A stretch of 64,000 nt of DNA from Artemia franciscana (lineage: Eukaryota; Arthropoda; Branchiopoda; Anostraca; Artemiidae). Positions within the stretch are counted from its first letter, which is position 1. Each line of letters begins with the position of its first letter. Made by a program: the position numbers and the translations under genes. Location: contig NC_088867.1 in assembly GCF_032884065.1 (NCBI RefSeq), positions 42,871,741 through 42,935,740 of the forward strand. The letters run 5' to 3'. Under the pieces are notes generated by a model, which had not been told where the DNA came from, made no database searches, and was given only the letters and a program-made list of their open reading frames with translations. Below are positions 29,759-41,359 of the stretch, one piece after another.

Positions 29759-32299
29759 CCTATAATTTTTAAAGAAATCAATACTTATAGAAAACGACGT
29801 CAATATTTACTAGAAATTCATCAACAAAATTACAAAACATTCCTTTTGTTTCTAGTGAAGTATACGTAACCTAGTAAACAAAAACAGTCCAAACAAAGCT
29901 TGACAATTCAAATTTCACAATATTGAGACGTTCAGAAGCCAGATCAATTAACTCCACGTTAAATCTGTTGGGATATTGGCCACCTGGCATTTGACTGTAC
30001 AATAATTGCGAATAAACACGATAGATTGAATAATCTCACCAACAGAAATATCTCTCTGATGAAACAAGTTCACTTAATTCAATATCAAACTTACTCTGAA
30101 CTTAAACATAGAATTTTGTTGAATAATTTGTGAATCCTTTGGTAAATAAGGAAAAATTTTCTTCATCACTTTTCTGTGCTGCTTCAGGGGCTTTAGTTGA
30201 CCTGGCAACTGTTCCATTCTTATCTTAAAATATGCACATAAAATTAAGGTAAACAAGTGGCTAATCTGCATAACTGATACAGCTGGGGATGAACCCATTG
30301 AGATAGACCATACGACGATATTCCTGATTTTTACAGAATTTAAGGGTGAAATATAATTACAATTCAAGGATAAAACACACTAAAAAATCGATGGTAAAGA
30401 AATGTATATCCAGATTATAGATCAAGTCGTCAATGAGTCCTTTGTGGTAGACCACTCTGCGACATCCCAACGCTGGGTTCTAATGAGTTTTACTCGACAT
30501 TTAGATGCTTATACGTATGCTGTTCTAACGATACGACAGATTTAAATAAGACTGAAATTAAAATGGTAGCGCTGGAAGGGAATTAAGCCCCCTCCCTTAA
30601 CGTCTAATCAGATCCAGCTTATCTGGTATTACATTAAATTTGATTTATTGCTAGTCTTGTACAGCCACATTAGAGCACTTTCAAAAGCCTAAGAAAGATT
30701 TAAAGGGTATGCCATGGTTTAAATATGTCTCTTCTTTGCTTAACATAGTCATTTACCCTCCCCCCCCACCCCCAAAAAAAGCTTACAAACATTTAAAACT
30801 AACAACACTATTTTAGTTTTTCTATAGGACGGGGAAGAGCAACGGATATTCTAAAAGACGCCAAGGCTGTCAGGGTCACGACCAGGGCTATATTCAAGAA
30901 CTTTGTTTGGGGGGAGGGAGCAAACTCGCATCTGAAAGGTGTTTTTATGCATTTTTTACGTTTTTTATCAGTCGGACAAACATTTCCAGGTGAGAGCGGT
31001 CAATCCCCTTAACCCCTCCCCTGAATACAGCATTTTTAAATCATGGCACCTTTGTATCCAAGCCCATAAGGGTCACAGGTTTCCAAGCCCATAAGGGATC
31101 GATGTTCCCTTACTAATTTTATTCCTAGTCAGGTTGCGCTTGGCTTGGGGTCAGATCAATTTTGAGCCTATTTAAATAGAGACTCAAATCACAGACTCTA
31201 ATTTAGCTCGAAATATGTTTAATCAGAACTAAGTCAGGTGTAGCTACAACTCTAGGTGTAACTTCTTTATTGGTATTCTTTTGGTCCAGTAAGCTCCTTT
31301 GTATAGTATATTGAATGAAGTTCATCTACAGATGAATTGCGTCTTCTCTAGTTTTTTTTTGCGTCTAAATATGGGCCTGAATGGGAAGAGGGTGCATGTA
31401 CGGTCGGTTGTACTGGACTGATAGCTAGAGGGAAGGAGTACCTTTAGAGATATTTACATATCCTTTGCATATTAGCAAAGTATTAGCAAAGTTGCATATT
31501 AGCAAAGCGGTTGGTCAAACATTTTCGGTCGTACTAACAAATAAAGAAAAAAAATGTTTTTTACAGAAAAGACAGGTTTCAATTATTTTCTTTTCTTTGC
31601 TAATACCCCCCCCCCCCCTATCCTTATCTTTTTCAGACAACATTATTAAAATCATGCATCACCAAATAGTTTACTAAAATTAAATTTGTAAGTATATATA
31701 TATGAGATTTGACAAAGGTTCTAGTGTATCATTTTTTTTGTACAATGCACAGGCTAATCAGGTGTTTGACCATTTAAGATTTCAGAACGAAACAGTTTAG
31801 AAACAACATAAATTGCTGATTTATATTTAAAGGTGAATGAAAAGTATCAACAGCTTTAGGTGTCTACTCAAGTGTTAAAGTACAAAATCAATCAAACCGC
31901 TGGAAAAAAAAATTCAACATTTCACTACAGATTTCTTTAATGGTGTTGGGACCAATCCTTTGGAACATGACTTCTTCTTCTTCTGTGAGGCAAGAAATAT
32001 GGTTTTCCGTTAAGACTGTTTTGCCGTAATTTCTTTATTTGTTGGTCAGAAATGTGGACTGCTCAATATTTACATTTTAGGCTAGGCTAGCCTAAGTTAC
32101 ATATTTTCCATGTATTATTCTGGTGTCTAGTATATTCCCTAATTCCCCCACCCAGGAAAATCAGTGCAGAAAAGTCCCCCCAACCTAAAATCTGGTAGTT
32201 ACTAAAAGCTGCTACCTGCTAAAAGCTGGTAGCTGCTAGTTGTCGATCTTGAAATAGCTCTTTGGATCAACTCTCATACAAATCCTGGTGATCAAAAAT
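29759..32299. other. No gene recognised
   Basis: AT-rich with C runs at 30759 and 31606. A possible old MITE spans about 30883-31035 (CAGGGCTATATTCA against an inverted TGAATACAG end), too decayed to list separately. Open frames here show no domain. Confidence 0.45.
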
Positions 32300-32535
32300 T
32301 CTTCTTCTTCTTGTTTGGGTTAATATGGAATCATTTTCGCATAGTCGCATCGCCGAAATCAAATTCCGAACCCTAAAGTGTGTTGCTATTGCTGAGTTCG
32401 AACTCAATTACCAAACCCGCTGCGCCCCTACAAATCAAAGTAGATTCCTTGCGACATACGAGATTGGGCCAAGAAACTTTTCATCCAGGGGCACACCCTT
32501 AGCCATTGCGTTGTCACAGGATGAATAAAAGTTTC
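32300..32535 (-). repeat. Possible tRNA-derived SINE
   Basis: On the - strand, CGCAATGGCTAAGGGTGTGC and GGGGCGCAGCGGGTTTGG resemble tRNA box A/D-arm text, and GGGTTCGGAATTTG resembles a weak box B. The stretch ends in an (AAG)n tail (CTTCTTCTTC on +, 32301-32312). No second copy is in the window to confirm it. A chance likeness is quite possible. Confidence 0.28.
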
Positions 32536-33429
32536 ATTGAACTAGCGCAATATTCTATAATTATATTATTTTATATTAATATAATTTATTTATTTATCTA
32601 TATATAATTTACGTATAATTATAATATTTTATACTAATATAAAATACTAAACAAGCTTGTCAGGAAAGCGATTGTTTACACAAACTAGAAATTGTCCGCG
32701 CTTTTTTTTTAGGAAAAATTTTAGGAAAGATAGCAACATTCAGCTTAAAATTTCAACGTGATCTCAATAAACTAAAAGGGATGATTCTTTTCTAAAAGCA
32801 AGACTTTTCAATATATAAAGATCTGTTAATCATATAAAACATTAATATGCATTAAAAAAAAACTGAAGCGAATATGCGAGCCAAGGTCCTAAAACAACTG
32901 ATTTACCAATTTTTTTCTTATATTATTTATGATTATTTTATCCTACGCAGGGGAGTAATCCCCATGTTTCCTGTGCATGGGCTAAAATGCTGGACAACTG
33001 ATTAGATATGAAAATTATTCATTATCAGAAAAGGTACGAAAAACACATTTGATAGAGTAGCTTTGAAATTAATCTGTTTGCTAAATTTGACTTGAAATAT
33101 GTAACGCTCTCGATCCGTGCTGAGGACATGGGAAGTTTGACTGGTCATTTTGTTAAAAAAAAAAAAAAAATAGAAACTGGTAAAAGTGACACACAAGAAT
33201 ATTGTTTTAGAAGTCATTTATGAACTGGAAAACGAAGACAACTTAGCTGCTTATGAAATATTCGTAGTTTTTAGCCCCAAATTCTAATTACTACGCTCGT
33301 GACCTTAATGAAACTTTTAATTTCTTTTTTTCTCGATTTTACAATTCATTACTTGAAGAAATGAAAAAAATGGAAAACATTTCAAAATCATGAAAGAGAC
33401 CAATTATGAACTGTAATTTACCGATATAA
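32536..33429. other. AT-rich spacer
   Basis: 32560-32650 is nearly pure A/T with short palindromes (TATATTAATATAA). The rest shows no supported feature. Confidence 0.5.
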
Positions 33430-33740
33430 ATTGCGTATGACAATGAAAGGGTGGTCAAATTCCGAACAACTCGCATTTCCAATCCGAAGGGCACTGCCTT
33501 TCCACCCCCTGGAGTACATCTCAGAATAAAACGTGTACCACATAGTTCCACCCCGCTTGATACAGTCCCGAAAACGCTTGGCACAGTTCCGCCACACTTG
33601 GAAAGCACCGCCCTGTGTACATGATTTTTGTGAAAGATGCCACGTTTACTACACAGCTTTAGCCACGTTTTAAACGGTACTATCAAACTTAGCACACTTC
33701 CGCCACGCGTCACCTTGGCACGCGTCACAAAGGCAAATTT
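33430..33740. repeat. GC-richer degenerate repeat of CCGCCAC/CACTTGG blocks
   Basis: Within otherwise AT-rich DNA this stretch repeats variants of CACAGTTCCGCCACACTTGG, CACACTTCCGCCACGCGTCAC and CTTGGCACGCGTCAC at loose spacing. Open frames on both strands here are a result of low stop-codon density, and none shows a domain. The origin is unknown. Confidence 0.45.
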
Positions 33741-33831
33741 GCTAATTAGTTACGAGCAAGGGGAGAGAAGCTATGAGGGGAACAAGAAACATTTCAGTAA
33801 TCTTAAGCCAGAACCTAACAAGCACATTTCT

Positions 33832-33878
33832 TTCTACGTCTATTTCTACGTCTACGTCTATGTGTTTCTACGTCTATA
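33832..33878. repeat. TTTCTACGTCTA microsatellite
   Basis: Runs of TTTCTACGTCTA and TACGTC repeats over about 47 bp with minor variants. Confidence 0.8.
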
Positions 33879-33894
33879 TTATTCCTTTTTTTAG

Positions 33895-35560
33895 GAAAAC
33901 GGTTTTATTAAGGATTGTCAGTACAAATGCAGATTTTTATAATTCAGATTGCAAATCAGAATGACATGTCACTAAAATTTTTCTTTTATTATTAAGAAGG
34001 ATTGACTAGAAGAAATAGCGAGGTTAAATTGCAAAAGCTCCAGTAAACCAAACGCCTCATTTCAATCATTATTCGCGGTAATTTCCGCAAGCCGTTCTTA
34101 CAAACCAGTTTGAATTTCCATTGATTTTCCACGATTTGCACATTTTTCCGCAAACGACATGGCTTTTTGTGAATAACTCTTCTTTGTCTGTTCCATTTCC
34201 AACTATTTTTTTTTTTATTTTTTTTTTTTTTACTTAACCTTCATATTACATGTAATTACAAGGTTGGATGGGGTCTGCACAACAAAGTTCTTTTGAGAAA
34301 AGTACTGTCTTAGTTGGACAATGGATCTGAAGATCAATGATGAGCCCCCTCACTGGGGGGCGGGGGGGGGTCAGCTTACAAATAAAACTTTGTTTCTTTC
34401 AAATTTCTACCAAAGACACATTTGAGTCTTAAAATAAAAATACGATTGTGTATTTGTCAAATCCTCAATTAACACTTTATGTATTACATTAAATTATTTA
34501 TCTCTACCAAATAAGAGGCCTCTCAAAATTTTGGTCTACGACCCATCATTACTGCCATTCCTTGGTAACCTAGGTAACTATCTCAAAGTAACTACGGAGC
34601 TTTTTTGCGATATTCTGGATTGTCATTTAACTAGCTGAATTCTCGAAAAAAAAAAACTATAACCAAGATTTTTGGAGCCATCATTTTGGCAATTACTCTG
34701 TACAGTGTTGCTTTCATTGTCAACTTAGGTCTTGTCCATGCATGAACCCCAGTTTACTTATAGAAATTGCCAGTAAAAACGCTGATTTTTAAATTTCTGA
34801 TTCCTCTTCAGAACGATGAGTAGCGTATAAATAAAAAGCGTTATTTTTTGTTGATCTTTTTTTTTTATTATGAATTACTAAACAAAATGAACTTGGTTAA
34901 AAAATGAGATCCCCAATATTTTTTTTTTTTTTTTTTTGGTTTTGTCAGTTTTTTGCATTGCTTGTACGCCAGTCTTAATCTTCTTTTTCCCCCATTTGAA
35001 CAAAACTTGTTTTTTTCACATTAATTTAAATAACAATGAATAATCTTTTTCAGTAGTAGTCATCACTTCAAGAATCCAAAAAATTTCAAAACAAGATAAA
35101 AAAATTGAAACAATCTTTGTCATCACTTCAAGAATCCAAAAAATTTCAAAACAATATAAAAAAAATGAAACAATCTTTATAATATGCTGATTTACAAATG
35201 AGCAGATTTGCAAAATTAGTACAAGTGCTGATTTTCACAATTCAGGTTACTATTCAGAACGACGAATAACTTGTAAATAAAGATCCTGATGTTTTCATAA
35301 AATCTGAAAACAAGGTTCTAATTAAAAAAAAAGACTGAAAACAGTCTTCTATAGGGTTGTCAGCACACATGGTGAATTTCTCAATTCAGACTACTATCCA
35401 GAATGACGTGTAAATAAAGAGCCTTTGATGCTATGGATTGACTAGACGAAATAACGTGGCAAAACTGTAAAAGGTCCAGCGTCATTTTTTCAGAAAAAAG
35501 TAAGAACAGCTTCTATAGGATTGTCACTACAAAATGCTTCTTTTCACAATGAAAACTTTC
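33895..35560 (+). repeat. Local family of ~150-200 bp diverged repeats, four or more copies
   Basis: Copies near 33895-34055, 34765-34860, 35195-35310, 35310-35480 and 35480-35560 share the order ATTGTCAGTACAAATGC..., TTCAGATTRC...CAGAAYGACG, TGTAAATAAAG and, in the longer ones, GATTGACTAGAMGAAATA and AAAAGSTCCAG. They are strongly diverged. A 60-bp tandem duplication sits inside at 35059-35178. Confidence 0.55.
35059..35178 (+). repeat. 60-bp tandem duplication, nearly identical
   Basis: GTCATCACTTCAAGAATCC, then AAAAAATTTCAAAACAA.ATAAA, then TTGAAACAATCTTT occurs twice in a row with about two differences, so the duplication is recent compared with its surroundings. Confidence 0.9.
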
Positions 35561-38500
35561 AACGGTTGGCAACAATAAAACATCTCTATGCTATGACTCA
35601 ACAAAAAAGACCAATGACAACCCTGGTCAAGACTTTGATGGATTCGCTGATTAGCTAATTTGAAGGTAAATACTTTAAAAAATCAAAAGTCTTGTGAACA
35701 CCTAAGTGCGATTTTGAAAAAAAAAAATCACATGAATTGCGAAAAAAATGCTTTAAAATCCAACTCGTACGCAACCTTAGAAGTTTTCAAAGTAAATAAT
35801 CTACGACTTTAAGTGAGACTCTCAGATTGTCGCAAAAAAGCACTTTATCACTGGGCTAATACGAGACTCGTAAGTCCCATTCACATCGACATTTTACTAG
35901 TACCGAGATTTAGCTAGCGCTAATTTCAGCCAAATAGATTTTTCATAGAATTATCTGATTGGCAGAAAAACTGTGACAAATTAGCGCTAGCTAATTATCG
36001 GTATTAGTAAAAACATATTATGAATAGGACACAAACTACCTAAATTTAAGCATATATTCCAACCAGGAGGCAAAATTTAGTTCAGGCTAAAACAAACTTC
36101 ATAAGCTAACACAAGTAAATGTTTTCTCAAGATTAAGAAATAATAACAGTACATAAAAATATCTTCATAAAAAATATATAGGCTATAATTTAGACAGAGC
36201 GAGTTTTAGCGTCATAGGGTTGCTTATACAATGAATCTTAGTTTCCCCAGACGTAAACCGATCGCGAATAACAACAAATGCATACCCCCTAAAGGATTTA
36301 CCGGTAAGTTGAGTGCCGATGCCCGCAAAGACCCTAATTCTCAGTATCGTCATTCCGATTTTCCCTACTTACCCCAATTTTGATTTTCTTGTCCCAATGA
36401 GATTTAATAAAGTTATTTTCCATCTACAGTTTAAATCTTTACTTTACAAGTGATTTACTTTTCCTTTACAAATTTCTACTGTTTACTTTGTCAGTTTTTA
36501 CTTTTTAATTTTTCTTTTTTTTCTAATAAATTCTGTCACTTTGGATCATCTAACATAAAAATCATTTGCGTAAGAAAAACTTGCTGTAGCTGGGGGGGGG
36601 GGAGGGGGCGGAAGGTTCACTCATGCAAGTGGCTGAAGCTGGATTAGGAAAGAGGATATTTATTGAACATGAGAACGAAATCGCATTTGATGTGGGTATC
36701 ACTAGGCGAGTCACTTAATATTCTTCCAGTTTCTTCCATACAGCTGAATTATTCAAGTTAAAAACATGAAATATTTTCAGAATAATTTTGGAACCATGAG
36801 AATTCAAGTACGGCTACAAATGTCAAAAATATAATCACGAAAAACAAGGAAATGGAAATGTAACGTCATGATAAAACTCTGCGACAGCAAAAGACGTCAG
36901 AGGAGCATGATGTCGGGCCTGAACCCAGATTCGTTATTTGCAAATGCCTTAGGACCTTACAAATGTGCGGTGGTCAGAGACACGACCTGCTGACCTAAAT
37001 GAGTGGAGGGATGATTTATGGTTATATTATCCAGGGGAAAATACCCTAGTTGAAGAGATACCAATCACCAGACGACAACTTTAAAGGGGCCTGCGTTTAA
37101 ATGTTGACGATACAGTTTCTCAAATGATTCCATTGATATTTGCGTAAAATAACGTTTACCACACTGACGCAAAAAAAAACTTACATTGCTTCTCGAGGAA
37201 AACTTGCTGTGTTTCGTCAAATTGTGCGTTATTGCTTGAAAAAACATCAGTATACCGTTACACGTGAAAAATTTTACGTTAACGAAAACAGTATGAACCC
37301 AGGTTAAAGCAGCATAAGTAGACAGACAGTGACCCCCCCCCTCTTAGATGTATTTTCGCTGCGATGTCGGCATACTCTTCGTTCTGACATGAGCAGTATT
37401 AACTGGTCATGGTAATTTAGTCAAACAATTTTAGCTGGTTTGTCAAGCAATTTACTGAGTTGAAGAGATCCAACTTTTATTGGGCAACTAGGCAGTTTTT
37501 CTACGCAATAGCAATAACCATGTAATATTTTTCCCTAAACAACCACAACAGTCATAGAAGACACAATCCTACATGAACGACAATTAAAATTGCTCCCTAG
37601 AACGATTCAGGAATATTAACTATTTAATTCATATTATATTAAATACTAACTTTTTTTCTGATGGGTTTACGATTTCCCTCAGCATGTCAGCCTGTAAAAC
37701 TCATCTGAACCCAGCCTAAAATACAATAACGAAAAAAAAAAAAAAAAAAATGATTGCCATCTAAGTGCACGAATATTGGTATTGACCAATCAGAAAATCA
37801 CGTTCACTATTTAAATGCTGAACAAATGATGACCTGGCACGAAAAATAACAATTACTTCGCCATTGGGCTATTTCTACATTCGTGCCTAAAATCTAAGCC
37901 TACACATTTTAGGCCTAAAAGCCTAAAATCTAAGCCTAAACATAAGCGAACCATTAACAACAATAAGGAAAATCAAATTGCGAATTGTTTTTTCCCGTTA
38001 TATAATTGAAATAATTGTATCTCTATTATTGACGAAAAGAAGTACCAAAGGTTATATTTAGCTACCGAAAATTTTATTTTTATTCTTTTAACGGCATTTT
38101 ATTTCTATTTTTTAGCTAGAGAAAATTTTATTTCGATTTCGATTTTTATTAGCTAACTCATTACAAATGATGTTCCTTTTTTTCTACTCTTTTTCTCGCT
38201 CTGTATTCCCGGACGTAGACCCTTGCAGGGAGATTTTTTTTTTTTTTTTTGGTTCCAAAAGAAAGAAAAACTTCTTAACTCTCACCTAATTTTCCCGCGA
38301 AAACGCTTATTTTGCTTGTAGTCAAAAGGTTAAGGCATGTCCGTGAATTTATTTCAAGATGAGGGGGATGAGACTTTATCTGAATTACGTTAAGTATATT
38401 CTACGAATTGATTAAATTGAGAAAATTATCAAGGCTAAAGAGGTTCGGGACTAGAGCTCCTCCTCTCTACGGACAGAGCAGGGTCGATCTTAATAAAAAT

Positions 38501-40027
38501 AACTTTTCCCAATAGTATTATTCCCATATTAAATTCTTACTTAATTAGAAATCGTCTTTATATTAATATATACTGCAAAATAATTTCTCGGATATTATAC
38601 TTTCGTTAGGTATTTACAATCTTAGACCATTACCATAAAGAAAAAAAAGAAAGAAAAATAAAGATTAAATTTAAGAAAATAAATAAATAAAAATTGTTTA
38701 GAATAGAATATAATTTTTATAATACAGTTAATATTATTAAATAAATATTAGAAATTACATTGGGCTATAATATACTAGGTAGTGGGATATTTGATCTGAC
38801 AACAAAAAGAAAATACTGAATTGTGTTTCATTAGTCAGTCATTAAAAATAAAGACACGAGTGATGTACAATTGGAGCATCTCTGCGTCTTTAGCAGTAAG
38901 TATCAGGAATAAACAATTTCGTAATTTGACGAACATTAGAAAAAAAAAATCAAAGCAAAACAAACAAAGAGAGATAGGCACATAAGACGGGGTCAGCGAT
39001 TGAAAAATACTAATAAAACTCCAGTCGTTTCATTTTCTTTAATCAAAAAATAGTAGGATCGTGTTTGTACTTTTCAGCCCACGTGCTTCCAAAAAAAAAC
39101 AAATTGTACAAAAATAGTCAACTTGCACCTTTACGCCATTGCCAGGAAGACCCATTTATAGATGTCAGCACTAGTCTATTGTAAATGCAAATTCCTTGCA
39201 AGAATGGATCGTACGTCACTAGCAAAACGCAAGGCGTCTAAAACAGGCAACAAATTTAACAGCGCTGTGTCATACGGGTCACTAAACCAGGATTTGATGG
39301 GGATGGCATTATCTAGAAGAAATAGTAAAAAAAATTGTTCGAATCAAGGATTATCAAGGGTGTATCCAGGATTTTGGTTCAGGGAGGGGGTATACAAAAA
39401 ACTTTTATACTTATATTTACTAAGCTTAAAATTAAAATGCTAAGAAATTGGTTAGAAAAGCTTTAGCCAACACTAATCCGTTCCCAAATATTTTCTACTA
39501 ATACGACGTCTCCGGACACATCTTCCCCGAACTCACTTTATAGATAGGAACATTTTAGTTTCAAGCTTCCGTCTATTCTAACTTGAAAAAAAAACATGCC
39601 TCTGATTGAAGAAAATCCGTACTTTGATTGGTCAATCACAAATTTATGTTTGAAAATCAAATATAGTTCAACTTGAGAAAATATGAATGTGATACATAAC
39701 TGATGTTTTAGTCATGCTCAATTTTAGTTTTATCAAATATATAACAAAAGTGGGACCCAGGCGTTATAAAATAAATTGTATGAGGACTGCACATGGGGTT
39801 ATGCATGGCACAACTGATACTTCAACAAACAAATAAGTGAAGTACCGGTAACTGGCAAAGACACTAAAAGTGTCTTACTCAAGTTTTATTTTGAAATAGT
39901 AATAGTTTTTTATAGCTTTAAATTCAATTCACAGGAATTCAGGAGCCGGGATGTAAATGCAGACATCTGAAATTTAGGACTACTGAAGTATAGAAATATT
40001 TTTGTTTCAGAGAACAAAACATCAGCA
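35561..40027. other. Long gene-free stretch
   Basis: AT-rich. Small items only: a G run at 36590-36615, a two-copy CCTAAAATCTAAGCCTA repeat at 37888-37945, A/T homopolymers at 37733, 38230 and 38640. Open frames (for example 36450, 39162) have no recognisable domain. The missing last exon of CTDNEP1 could lie here but I could not find it. Confidence 0.5.
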
Positions 40028-40405
40028 ATGAATTGCTATTGGAACAGAAGATAACCATGGTAAGTAGATGATTAGTTAAGCAAATTATAAAATTAATCGG
40101 CAATTTACAATCAAAAAGACAAGTATACCTTGAGAAAGGGAAATTACAGCAATTTTTAAAAAATTCGTGAAATGAACGCTATTGGAGAAGAGGATAACCA
40201 TGGTAAGTAGACAGGTAGTTAAATAAATTATGAAATTACTCGGCAATTTACCATCATAAAGGTAAATTACGGCCATTCGCCATGAAAAAAAAATCAAATC
40301 ATTAAATGAGCACTATTAAGACAAAGGATAATCATGGCAAGTAGATCAGTAATTAAACAAATTATGAAATTATTCTGCGATTTACCATTAAAAAGGATGA
40401 AAAAG
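40028..40405 (+). repeat. Tandem repeat, ~134-143 bp, three copies
   Basis: GATAACCATGGTAAGTAGA recurs at 40050, 40193 and (as GATAATCATGGCAAGTAGA) 40327, each followed by AATTATRAAATTA.TCGGCAATTTACCAT. Copies are moderately diverged. Confidence 0.8.
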
Positions 40406-40857
40406 ACGCAATTAAAGAAAAAAAGGAGGTTACTTTAAAAAAGAACAATACTCAATATATCAGTTATAGTCAGAACGCATTTTACCAATAGGCTAGAAAC
40501 CTGATTTCATCTATCATGTTCAGCTTGTTCTCTGTTAGAACCGTCCACACCCGCAGTGGGACAATGGGCTAAAATTTATGTACCAGTGGGCATTTGAATG
40601 TAATATTTTACGGTACAAGGAGAAACATTTAATTGCTACAAGGTATTGAACTCATTTAATATGCATTAAGCCTTTAATGTACTATAAGAAGACTGAAGGT
40701 TTAATTGTAATTAAATAAATAAAATTAAATCAGTAAAATTCTTTCTATTTTAAATACAATTTGAATACTATAATTTTCATTTTCAATGCTGTAATAACTG
40801 GAAAAGATAATATTTGTTATATATTTCGCTTTCAGTGAAGCGGTCTTGGGAAACTAT

Positions 40858-41147
40858 ATTACTACTACTAATACTAATAACTTACTGCAGCACCGAGCCG
40901 CCTGAGGCCAACACAGCTACGCACGCTCCTCCTCCAACCCAATCTATTCAAGGCCTCCCTCTTTACACCCTCCCAGGAAGTTTCCATTTCCTTTAAGTCT
41001 TTATTTATGACATCCTCCCAACCCAGAAAAGGACGACCTGCTTTCCGTGTAGCCCCAGACGGTTGGCCAAGAAGGACAATCTTCGGCAATCTGTCATCCT
41101 TCATCTGCAGAACGTGGCCTTGCCATCTCAACCTTTCTATTAGCAAG
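40858..41147 (-). mobile_element. 5'-truncated LINE 3' end, (TAG)n family, well preserved
   Basis: The - strand frame reads ERLRWQGHVLQMKDDRLPKIVLLGQPSGATRKAGRPFLGWEDVINKDLKEMETSWEGVKREALNRLGWRRSV without a break, then CVGLRRLGAAVSY into the ATTAGTAGTAGTAATA tail. It is the best preserved copy of this C-terminal domain here. Confidence 0.9.
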
Positions 41148-41359
41148 AAAAAACCTTTTTTATGGTAAACTCGATTCATTTTTCGTACATTTTTCAAGAA
41201 ATGACAGATCATAGGCTAAAAGCCACGATAGTGGGAGTCTCCCTATGATAGTGAGGTGGGAATTGGATTTCTCGCAAAACTGCCATGTTATAAAAACCCC
41301 AACATTGGAAACCAAGTGTTTTTGGACCTGTCGAAGGAAACTCATGCCGTTTTTTTCTT

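Noticed and set aside
33339-33728. 129-codon - strand open frame
   Set aside because: It runs through the GC-rich degenerate repeat, which is poor in stop codons; the opposite strand is open as well. No domain.
36590-36615. G-run that could form a quadruplex; similar runs at 14634, 34356, 53126
   Set aside because: Common homopolymer or MITE-arm content in this genome with no link to a gene or promoter.
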